NCBI GenBank assembly: GCA_047519745.1
Contig: JAPVSJ010000034.1
Location: 1-12,847 of the forward strand
Direction: 5' to 3'
Source: VRUE01 sp047519745
GTDB lineage: Bacteria; Actinomycetota; Thermoleophilia; Solirubrobacterales; 70-9
DNA length: 12,847 nt
The position numbers were made by a program, and so were the translations under genes. Each line of letters opens with the position of its first letter. Within the stretch, counting starts at the first letter, position 1. This document shows positions 6,747-12,532 of the stretch, piece by piece. The notes beneath the pieces are model-generated. The model made no database searches. It had not been told where the DNA came from and saw only the letters and a list, made by a program, of their open reading frames with translations.

Positions 6747-8021
6747 CTAAGTGTCCCTGGTTCTGATCATCGCCGACTCGCCGTGGACGGGAAAGCCCTC
6801 GGCCTCGGCGATCGTCTTCACGTGTGGGGCAAGTTTCGCCGCGGCCTCGGCGGAGACCTCCACGGTGGCGATCTTGCGACGGAAGACGTCCGGGCCGAGC
6901 GGGCCCGAGAAGCGCCCGGCGCCACCGGTTGGCAGCACGTGGTTGGAGCCCGCGAGGTAGTCGCCGAAGGCGGTGGCGCTGTGGCGACCGGCGAAGACGC
7001 AGCCCGCGGTCGTGACCTGGTTCGCAAGTAGCGCCGCGTCCTCCTCGAGCAGCTCGAGGTGCTCAGGCGCGAAGGCGTTGGCGAGGTCGATGGCGTCGCT
7101 GAGGTCTGGCACCTGAACCAGCGCAAGGGGGGCGTCGCCGACCCCGGGCCGTTCCGCGGCGGCACGCTCGGTGGCCGCCGCGATGGCGTCGATGACCGCC
7201 TCCTCGACGGCGGTGGCGATCAGCGGACCATCCCCCCCATGCTCGGCCTGAGCGCAGAGATCGAGCGCGGCCCACTCGGGCTCGGTGTCGTGGCCGGCGA
7301 CGAGCATCAACTCCGAGGGACCGGCAAGGGAGTCGATGCCGACGATGCCTCCGACCGCACGCTTGGCCTCTCGCACCCAATCGTTGCCCGGGCCGGCCAC
7401 GACGTCGACGGGGTCGATCGACTCGGTGCCGTAAGCAAGGGCGAAGATTGCCTGCGCACCACCGACCGCGTAGATCTCGTCGACCTCGCACAAGGCGGCG
7501 GCGGCGAGGACCAGCGGGGGAACGTCGCCGTCAGGTCCCGGCGGCGTCGCCAGCACCACCCGCTCGACGCCGGCCACCCGGGCCGGCACCGCTCCCATCA
7601 GAACGCTCGACGGATAGGCCGCGCGACCGCCTGGTGCGTAGATCCCAGCCGCGGCCACGGGCAGCTCGCGCAGGGTCACGCTCTGCCCCTGCGGCAGTTC
7701 GACCTCGCTTGGCTGCTCCTCGACCTGCGCCGCCGCGACCGTGCGGACGTTGGCGATCGCCAACTCGAGCGCCTCGCGTATGCCGGAGTCCAGCTCGGCA
7801 AGCGCCGTGGCCATCTGAGACGGATCGACGCGAAGAGATCGGGGCGCCCGCTCGGTCGCGTCGAAGCGCGCCGTCAGCTCCAGCAGCGCCGAATCGCCTT
7901 CCTCGCGAACCCGGCGCCCGATCGGGGCGACGTCCACCTCTGCCGCGGCTGCCGCGGTCCAGGTGCGGGTCGCAGCGGAAGTCTGCTTGGCGCCCTCCCA
8001 CTCGAAGCGCCGCAGCCTCAC
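6747..8021 (-). CDS. hisD: Histidinol dehydrogenase HisD
   Basis: HisD performs the last two NAD-dependent oxidations, L-histidinol to L-histidinal to L-histidine, with one zinc per site. The 424-residue product has the zinc ligands Q258 and H261 (CAQAEHGG), D354 (GDYLAGSNHVLP) and H413 (EGFPVHGESA), the catalytic pair E320/H321 (FAPEHLELL), and the PGNDWV, GIDSLAGPSELML and GIYAPGGRAAYPSSVLMG family blocks. The start is the GTG at 8021, overlapping the hisG TGA as GTGA and giving the expected VRLRRFEWEG start and length. The frame remains open upstream to 8822, but that part reads as Arg/Gly-rich shadow of hisG and is not hisD. Confidence 0.97.
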   Translation of the reverse strand: MRLRRFEWEGAKQTSAATRTWTAAAAAEVDVAPIGRRVREEGDSALLELTARFDATERAPRSLRVDPSQMATALAELDSGIREALELAIANVRTVAAAQVEEQPSEVELPQGQSVTLRELPVAAAGIYAPGGRAAYPSSVLMGAVPARVAGVERVVLATPPGPDGDVPPLVLAAAALCEVDEIYAVGGAQAIFALAYGTESIDPVDVVAGPGNDWVREAKRAVGGIVGIDSLAGPSELMLVAGHDTEPEWAALDLCAQAEHGGDGPLIATAVEEAVIDAIAAATERAAAERPGVGDAPLALVQVPDLSDAIDLANAFAPEHLELLEEDAALLANQVTTAGCVFAGRHSATAFGDYLAGSNHVLPTGGAGRFSGPLGPDVFRRKIATVEVSAEAAAKLAPHVKTIAEAEGFPVHGESAMIRTRDT

Positions 8022-8698
8022 CCTGCCGTCGCCTCCCTCAACCGCGCGGTCAGGTCGTCGATCTCCTTCGCCCGCAGCTTGTGGGCCACTCGGTTCGCGA
8101 CGAAGCGGGCCGTGCACTCGACGATCTCCTCGCGCACCTCGAGGTCGTTCTCTTCCAGCGTGCGGCCGGTGGCGACGAGGTCGACGATTCCGTCGCCGAG
8201 GCCGATCAGCGGCGCCAGCTCGACCGAGCCCTTGACCTCGATCGTCTCGACCTGGCGGCCGGTCGACTCGAAGTAGCGTTCGGCGATGCGCGGGTACTTG
8301 GTCGCGATCCGCATCATCCCCAGCCGCCGTTGGGACTCGCCGAGGCTTTCGTCCCCCCGGCGCCCGGCGAGGACCATGCGGCAGCGCCCGAAGCCGAGAT
8401 CGAGCAGCTCGTAGACCATGCGATCCGCCTGCTCCAGCAACACGTCCTTGCCGGTGATGCCGACATCGGCGGCGCCGGCCTCGACGTAGGTGGGCACGTC
8501 GGAGGGGCGCATCGTCACCAGGGTTATTCCCTCGCCGGGGAAGATCAGCGAGCGCGACTCGCCGCGCACCGCGGCGGTGTCGACCCCGGCCGCGTCGAGG
8601 GCGTCGAGGGTTCCGGCGAGCAGCGCGCCGCGGGGCACCGCGAGCTTCAGCGGCCCCTCGGCCTTCGCGCCGGCCATGCCGGCGACTTCGACGCTCAT
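8018..8698 (-). CDS. hisG: ATP phosphoribosyltransferase catalytic subunit HisG, short form
   Basis: HisG condenses ATP with PRPP to phosphoribosyl-ATP, the first and regulated step of histidine synthesis. At 226 residues it lacks the C-terminal ACT-like histidine-binding domain of the long form, so it is expected to need HisZ, encoded immediately upstream. Landmarks are LAVPRGAL (19-26), DVGITGKDVLLE (78-89), ATKYPRIA (132-139) and the PRPP loop with VKGSVELAPLIGLGDGIVD (155-173) and LVATGRTLEEN (174-184). The ATG at 8698 overlaps the hisZ stop as ATGA and has AGAGGAG upstream. An ATG seven codons later is possible, but no separate ribosome binding site was seen for it. Confidence 0.97.
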   Translation of the reverse strand: MSVEVAGMAGAKAEGPLKLAVPRGALLAGTLDALDAAGVDTAAVRGESRSLIFPGEGITLVTMRPSDVPTYVEAGAADVGITGKDVLLEQADRMVYELLDLGFGRCRMVLAGRRGDESLGESQRRLGMMRIATKYPRIAERYFESTGRQVETIEVKGSVELAPLIGLGDGIVDLVATGRTLEENDLEVREEIVECTARFVANRVAHKLRAKEIDDLTARLREATAG

Positions 8699-9684
8699 GA
8701 GGGCTCCTCTCGCCGCGACTCCTCCATCTGGGCGACGTGGACCCGCTCCAGGTAGAGGGCGAACCCCGCCGCGGGCAGGTCGATCCCGAAGCGCTTGAGC
8801 AGCTCGTCGTAGCGCCCTCCACCTCCCAGCACGTGGCCGACGGCCGGGTCGTAGACCTCGAGGATGGCGCCGCTGTAGTAGCCGAGGTCGCGCAGCAGGC
8901 CGAGATCGACGCGGACGCGCTCGGCTACGCCGCGCTCTTCCAATGCCGCGAAGGTCTCCCCCAGCCGCGCGGTCGCCCGCTCGACCGCCGGCCCGCCGAT
9001 CGCGCGGGCCTGGTCCAGAACCTCGCGGCCGCCGCGCAGCTGTGAGAGAGCGACGCAGGTGTCCACCTGCTTGGCGGCCAACCCGGCCTGCGAGAGCTCC
9101 ACCTCGAGGCCGACCAAATCGTGCATCGCCAGGCGCTCCAAGATCGCGTCGCGTGCCTCGCCTTCGACCTCGAGCTCTGTCAGCAACTGGCGGTAGAGAT
9201 CGGCGTCGCCGAGGCCGATCACCGCCCGGTCGAGGCCCGCTGCGTCGAGGGTCGCCTCCAGCACCTCGATGATCTCCACGGTGCCGCCCGGGGCCGGCGC
9301 CCCGATCAGCTCGACCCCCGCCTGGGCGAACTCGCGCATCTGGCCGCGCTGAGGGCGCACCGCGCGGAAGGCGTTTGCCAGGTAGCAGAGGCGCAGCGGC
9401 CACTCGGCATCGGCGTAGCGCGAAGCGACCAGGCGTGCGATCGGCACGGTCATGTCGGAGCGCAGCGCCAAGAGGTCGCCGCGCTCGTCGAAGAAGCGGT
9501 AGGCGGAAGCTGCGGTGCGGCCGTCGCCGCGGGCCAGCACCTCGTCGTACTCGATCGCGGGCGTCGCCACCTCGCCGTAGCCGCGGCTCTCGAACACCTC
9601 GATCATCGCGAGGTGCAGGCGCCGCAGCTCCCGCATCTCGTCGGGGAGGATGTCGCGCGTCCCAGGTGGGATCGGGTGGATCAT
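8695..9684 (-). CDS. hisZ: ATP phosphoribosyltransferase regulatory subunit HisZ
   Basis: HisZ is a paralogue of the histidyl-tRNA synthetase catalytic core that assembles with short HisG and confers activity and histidine feedback inhibition. The 329 residues start with PPGTRDILPDE (6-16) and carry LRSDMTVPIARLVA, the motif-2-like LANAFR...REFAQAGVELIG, and LGYYSGAILEVY followed by LGGGGRYDELL. It is not HisRS: the protein stops near 330 residues without the anticodon-binding domain, and the RGLDYYTG signature of HisRS is changed to RDLGYYSG. The ATG at 9684 has AAGG and AGG upstream. A 36-base spacer with a GC hairpin separates it from murA. Adjacency to the short hisG supports the assignment. 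Confidence 0.95.
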   Translation of the reverse strand: MIHPIPPGTRDILPDEMRELRRLHLAMIEVFESRGYGEVATPAIEYDEVLARGDGRTAASAYRFFDERGDLLALRSDMTVPIARLVASRYADAEWPLRLCYLANAFRAVRPQRGQMREFAQAGVELIGAPAPGGTVEIIEVLEATLDAAGLDRAVIGLGDADLYRQLLTELEVEGEARDAILERLAMHDLVGLEVELSQAGLAAKQVDTCVALSQLRGGREVLDQARAIGGPAVERATARLGETFAALEERGVAERVRVDLGLLRDLGYYSGAILEVYDPAVGHVLGGGGRYDELLKRFGIDLPAAGFALYLERVHVAQMEESRREEPS

Positions 9685-9704
9685 GCGCCTGACCTTACGA
9701 GAGT

Positions 9705-9721
9705 GGGCGCCGAAAGCGCCC
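9705..9721 (-). other. GC hairpin between murA and hisZ
   Basis: Directly at the murA stop, minus strand, GGGCGC (9721-9716) pairs with GCGCCC (9710-9705) around a TTTCG loop. The first G of the stem is the last base of the murA TAG. No T-run follows (CACTCTCG), so it is not a canonical terminator. It could be a partial terminator or attenuator, or an mRNA-stabilising end that sets murA and his levels apart. The structure is seen directly; the role is inferred. Confidence 0.4.
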
Positions 9722-11019
9722 TACGCGGGGATCTCCGCAGAGACGCGTTCGATCTGGGCGCCGAGGCCGCGCAGGCGCTCGTCGATCGACTCGTAGCCGC
9801 GGTCGATCTGGCGGATGTTGCCGATCTCCGAGGTGCCCTCCGCCGCCAGGGCGGCGATGAGCATCGCCATCCCGGCCCTGATGTCGGGGCTCTCGACCCG
9901 CTCGCCGTGAAGCCGGCTCGGACCGCTCACGATCGCCCTGTGAGGATCGCAAAGCGTGATCCGAGCGCCCATCGCAACCAGCTTGTCGACGAAGAAGAGG
10001 CGGTTCTCGAACATCTTCTCGAAGATCAGGATCTCGCCATCGGCCTGCGTGGCGAGGGCCAGCGCGATCGAGGTCAGGTCGGCGGGGAACGCCGGCCAGG
10101 GGCCGTCCTCGATCTTCGGGATCGCGTCGCCGATGTCGGCCTTGATCCGCAGCCGCTGCTCGGGCGGGACGATCACGTCCTCGCCCTCGATCGTCGATTC
10201 CAAGCCGAGCCGGCGGAACTGGCGCCGCACCATGACCAGGTCGGCGGGTGCGACTTCGCGGATCCGCAGTTCGCCCCCGGTCGCGGCGGCGAGCGCCATG
10301 AAGCTGCCGATCTCGATGTGATCGGGGGAGATCGTGTGCTCGGCGCCGCCGAGGCGGTCGCGCCCGTGAACCGTCATCACGTTGGAGCCGATTCCGGTCA
10401 CCTCTGCGCCCATCGCGCTGAGCAGGTGGGCGAGATCTTGGACGTGCGGCTCCGAGGCGGCGTTGGAGATGGTCGTCGGGCCCGGCGTCAGCGCCGCCGC
10501 CATCAACGCGTTCTCCGTGCCCATCACCGACGGCTCGTCCATGAAGATCGCGCAGGGGCGCAGCCCCCCCGCCGGGGCCTTCAGCTCGATCCAGCGATCG
10601 CCGTCGACGGCCGCGCCGAGGTCCGAGAAGGCGTCGAGGTGGGCGTCGAGCCGGCGGCGGCCGATGAAGTCGCCCCCCGGCGGCGGCATGTGGGCTTCGC
10701 CGAAGCGAGCCAACAAGGGCCCGGCGAGCAGGAAGGAGGCGCGGATCTGGTTGGAGAGCCCCTCGTCGACGGCGACGTCGGAGACCGAGCCGGCGCACAA
10801 TCGCAGGCTGTTGTCGGCGACCCAGGAGGCCTCGACCCCGAGCCGCTCGAGCAGCGCGATCTGGGCTTCGGTGTCGCGGATCCGCGGTACCCGGTGCAGG
10901 AGCAGCTCCTCCTCGGTGAGCAGGCAGGCGGCGAGGATCGGCAGGGCCGCGTTCTTGTTTCCCGCGGCCGTCAGCTCGCCCGAAAGTGGCGCGCCTCCAT
11001 TGATGACGAACTTCTCCAT
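9721..11019 (-). CDS. murA: UDP-N-acetylglucosamine 1-carboxyvinyltransferase MurA (Asp-type active site)
   Basis: MurA transfers enolpyruvate from PEP to UDP-GlcNAc, the first committed step of peptidoglycan synthesis. The 432 residues carry GNKNAALP with K22, RASFLLAGPLLARFG (93-107), the catalytic-loop block PPPGGDFIGRRRLDAH, FPADLTSIAL and DIRAGMAMLIAAL. The residue matching the usual catalytic Cys (C115 in E. coli) is D117, encoded by GAC at 10671-10669. In other bacteria, for example Mycobacterium and Chlamydia, Asp at this site keeps activity and prevents fosfomycin alkylation, so intrinsic fosfomycin resistance is predicted. The ATG at 11019 has only a weak GGAA upstream and may be near-leaderless behind TACCCT. 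It heads the run of genes continuing into hisZ. Confidence 0.96.
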   Translation of the reverse strand: MEKFVINGGAPLSGELTAAGNKNAALPILAACLLTEEELLLHRVPRIRDTEAQIALLERLGVEASWVADNSLRLCAGSVSDVAVDEGLSNQIRASFLLAGPLLARFGEAHMPPPGGDFIGRRRLDAHLDAFSDLGAAVDGDRWIELKAPAGGLRPCAIFMDEPSVMGTENALMAAALTPGPTTISNAASEPHVQDLAHLLSAMGAEVTGIGSNVMTVHGRDRLGGAEHTISPDHIEIGSFMALAAATGGELRIREVAPADLVMVRRQFRRLGLESTIEGEDVIVPPEQRLRIKADIGDAIPKIEDGPWPAFPADLTSIALALATQADGEILIFEKMFENRLFFVDKLVAMGARITLCDPHRAIVSGPSRLHGERVESPDIRAGMAMLIAALAAEGTSEIGNIRQIDRGYESIDERLRGLGAQIERVSAEIPA

Positions 11020-11027
11020 GTTCCGGC

Positions 11028-11034
11028 TAGGGTA
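11028..11034. promoter_or_regulatory. Overlapping divergent -10 boxes between murA and the alpha/beta hydrolase
   Basis: The divergent gap is only 23 bp (11020-11042). On the plus strand TAGGGT (11028-11033) lies nine bases before the hydrolase ATG. On the minus strand TACCCT (11034-11029) lies nine bases before the murA ATG. Both fit the TAnnnT pattern, share five base pairs and would give very short or leaderless mRNAs. No good -35 was found for either. The boxes are visible; promoter activity is inferred. Confidence 0.4.
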
Positions 11035-11042
11035 CCTGCGTA

Positions 11043-12044
11043 ATGGGACGGGGCTGGAAGATCCTGATCGCGGTCGTGGCCGTGCTGGCCGTCCTGATCG
11101 GCGTCAACGTCTTGGTCGTCGACGGCGAAACCAAGTCCGCCGCGGTGACCGAACCCGGGGGCAGGATCGTCAAGCTCCCCGGCGGGGAGATACAGGTGGT
11201 CGAACACGGCCCCCGGGACGCCCCGCCGATCGTGCTGATCCACTGCTTCACCTGCGCGATCAACTGGTGGGACGGGGTGATTCCGCTCCTCGACCGCAAC
11301 CATCGCGTGATCGCCGCCGATCTGCTCGGCCACGGCGGCTCCGAAAAGCCCTCCTCGGGTTACTCGATCGAAAACCAGGCCAGCCTGGTCGCGGGCGTTC
11401 TCGGCAGGCTGGGCGTGCGCGACGCCGAGGTCGTCGGCCACTCGCTCGGCGGCCCGATCGCGATCGCCCTGGCCGAACAGTCGCCTGAGCTGGTCAACCG
11501 GCTCGTCACCATCGACAGCATCCCCGACAGCAGCTACGGCGACGTCGGCCTGATCGGCGAACTGCCGTTCAAGCCGGTGATCGGACAGACGCTGTGGCGG
11601 ATCAAGCCCGACTTCTCGATTCGACAGGGCCTCGAGGTCGCCTTCGCGCCCGGCTTCGACGTCCCCGATGAATTCGTGGAGGACGTCAAGCGGATGACCT
11701 ACAGTGCCTACACGGGCTCCCACGACGCGTACGACAACTACACCGGCGAAGAGGCGCTTCCACAGCGCGCCGCCGCGACCGGCAAGCCGGTCCTCGCGCT
11801 GATGGGCGCCGAGGAGCAGATAGCCAAGGATCCCAAGGAAGCCCTGGCCGCCTACCGGGCGGCCGGCGCCCAGACCAAGCTGGTCCAAGGCGCCGGCCAC
11901 TCCCCCGAAGTCGAGAAACCGGCCCAGACGGCGGCCCTCATCCTCGCCTTCGACAAGCCCGCCGAAGCCGCGGAAAAGGCCGCCGCCAGGCACGAATTGC
12001 AAAAGCACCTGCAAAATCCGCAAGCCGTCCGAAAGCGTCCGTAG
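11043..12044 (+). CDS. Membrane-anchored alpha/beta hydrolase
   Basis: This is a serine hydrolase of the alpha/beta fold with unknown substrate. The 333 residues start with a short basic end and one hydrophobic helix (about 7-26), consistent with a signal anchor placing the domain outside the cytoplasm. The nucleophile is S134 in VVGHSLGGPIA, the base is H286 in GAGHSPEV, and the oxyanion region is LIHCFTCAINWW (65-76). The strand before the acid reads LALMGAEEQIAKD, so the acid is probably E257 or E258 rather than the usual Asp. AADLLGHGGSEKP (91-103) is typical of the family. The C-terminal tail (about 305-333) is Ala/Lys-rich. The ATG at 11043 lies close behind TAGGGT and may be leaderless. 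It faces away from murA. Confidence 0.9.
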   Translation: MGRGWKILIAVVAVLAVLIGVNVLVVDGETKSAAVTEPGGRIVKLPGGEIQVVEHGPRDAPPIVLIHCFTCAINWWDGVIPLLDRNHRVIAADLLGHGGSEKPSSGYSIENQASLVAGVLGRLGVRDAEVVGHSLGGPIAIALAEQSPELVNRLVTIDSIPDSSYGDVGLIGELPFKPVIGQTLWRIKPDFSIRQGLEVAFAPGFDVPDEFVEDVKRMTYSAYTGSHDAYDNYTGEEALPQRAAATGKPVLALMGAEEQIAKDPKEALAAYRAAGAQTKLVQGAGHSPEVEKPAQTAALILAFDKPAEAAEKAAARHELQKHLQNPQAVRKRP

Positions 12045-12047
12045 AGT
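12042..12047 (+). promoter_or_regulatory. Possible -10 box for a leaderless small ORF
   Basis: TAGAGT overlaps the hydrolase stop codon and is followed, after seven bases, by the ATG at 12055. This matches the TAnnnT-N7-ATG spacing expected of a leaderless start. No -35 was found. The small ORF could equally be read from the upstream hydrolase transcript. Confidence 0.25.
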
Positions 12048-12054
12048 CGAACCT

Positions 12055-12285
12055 ATGTTCGATACGAAAAAGACCTTCAGCCGCATCGCAGACGCCATCG
12101 ATCTGACGATCGACTTCGCCACCCTTGGCGAGTATGGCCTCGAGGAGCCGGCGAAAAGAGAGTGCGAATCCCGAGGTTCGTCGCGAGGAGAGGCATGGGC
12201 CTGGGGCGTTCGAGGAGCAAGCGAGATGTCGCCGGCGTGCGGCGTGGCGTGGCAGCGCCACGCGAGCCGCGCGACGGTGGCGTAG
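12055..12285 (+). CDS. Small hypothetical protein, possibly composite or decayed
   Basis: I do not recognise this 76-residue product. The first 33 residues (MFDTKKTFSRIADAIDLTID, then FATLGEYGLEEPA) look like a real protein: an amphipathic helix with mostly G/C third codon positions. From about residue 34 the codon use changes abruptly (AGA, several CGA, GGA and GCA), the sequence becomes Arg/Ser/Gly/Trp-rich, and another frame is equally open, so this half may be non-coding or inserted DNA. It starts 10 bases after the hydrolase stop behind a TAGAGT box. A strong hairpin lies in its 3' end. It faces the end of the rRNA operon. It may be a genuine small protein, a truncated gene, or a chance frame. 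Confidence 0.4.
   Translation: MFDTKKTFSRIADAIDLTIDFATLGEYGLEEPAKRECESRGSSRGEAWAWGVRGASEMSPACGVAWQRHASRATVA
12236..12273. repeat. Strong imperfect inverted repeat (hairpin)
   Basis: The core is GCGTGGC (12247-12253) and GCCACGC (12257-12263) around an AGC loop. After a 3x2 internal loop the stem continues with GCGGC (12239-12243) and GCCGC (12266-12270), then three more pairs, one of them a wobble. That makes about 15 pairs in 38 bases. No T-run follows on either strand. It could be a T-less bidirectional terminator between the plus-strand genes and the opposing rRNA operon, a dispersed palindromic repeat unit, or a structured RNA end. Confidence 0.45.
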
Positions 12286-12310
12286 TCGCGCAGCTCATTC
12301 GGACGTATCC

Positions 12311-12339
12311 AGGTCCGTGACTCTCGTCGTGGCGGACCT
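12311..12339. repeat. 7-bp inverted repeat beside the rRNA operon end
   Basis: AGGTCCG (12311-12317) and CGGACCT (12333-12339) can pair across a 15-base loop. In the direction of rRNA transcription the stem comes just after the T-run at 12346-12341, the reverse of the usual hairpin-then-T order. Its role in termination is therefore uncertain. Confidence 0.35.
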
Positions 12340-12340
12340 C

Positions 12341-12349
12341 AAAAAAGAA
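12341..12349 (-). terminator. T-tract at the 3' end of 5S (possible rRNA operon terminator)
   Basis: On the minus strand the 5S terminal helix is followed at once by TTCTTTTTT. A GC-rich helix then a T-run resembles intrinsic termination, but the two arms of the 5S helix are far apart, so this is a weak call. A further inverted repeat lies just downstream at 12339-12311. Confidence 0.35.
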
Positions 12350-12464
12350 CCGGCGGCGACCTACTCTCCCAGGGGGTTGCCCCCCAAGTACCATCGGCGC
12401 AGAGTGGCTTAACTGCTCTGTTCGGAATGGGAAGAGGTGTTTCCCACTCGCTATGCGCCACCGG
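12348..12464 (-). rRNA. rrf: 5S ribosomal RNA
   Basis: The minus strand reads as a complete 5S rRNA of about 117 nt. Its 5' strand CCGGTGGCG pairs with the 3' strand CGCCGCCGG to form helix I. Conserved internal parts are present, including CATTCCGAACAGAGCAGTTAAG, seen on the plus strand around 12410-12431, and the GGGAGAGTAGGTCG segment near the 3' end. Ends are placed from the helix and may be off by a few bases. It lies about 70 nt after 23S in the usual 23S-5S order. Confidence 0.95.
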
Positions 12465-12532
12465 AATTTTGCGAGACAGCCCCGGTGGAGCTTGAAAACT
12501 GCACAAGACCGTAGGTAAAGAAATAAATATCC
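12465..12532 (-). other. 23S-5S internal transcribed spacer
   Basis: This spacer of about 68 bases contains an AT-rich part next to 23S (ATATTTATTTCTTT on the minus strand), the segment GTGCAGTTTTCAAG, and CCACCGG (12488-12482). The last is an exact reverse complement of the first seven bases of 5S (12464-12458). No tRNA is present. Part of it probably pairs with the leader upstream of 23S for RNase III processing, but that leader is outside the window. Confidence 0.7.

Noticed and set aside
8022..8822. N-terminal extension of hisD
   Set aside because: The extension is Arg/Gly-rich shadow of hisG. HisD homology begins at the GTG at 8021, which overlaps the hisG stop.
8695..9684. Histidyl-tRNA synthetase (HisS)
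   Set aside because: No anticodon-binding domain, a changed RGLDYYTG signature, and adjacency to short hisG indicate HisZ.
9121..11043. 640-codon open frame on the plus strand across hisZ and murA
   Set aside because: It is a GC-driven shadow. The minus strand carries full-length HisZ and MurA with all motifs, and the plus product is rich in Asp/Arg/Ala/Val with no family features.
12155..12195. tRNA-like T-arm (GGTTCG and GAATCCC)
   Set aside because: No acceptor stem, anticodon arm or cloverleaf can be built around it; only a short bulged hairpin results.
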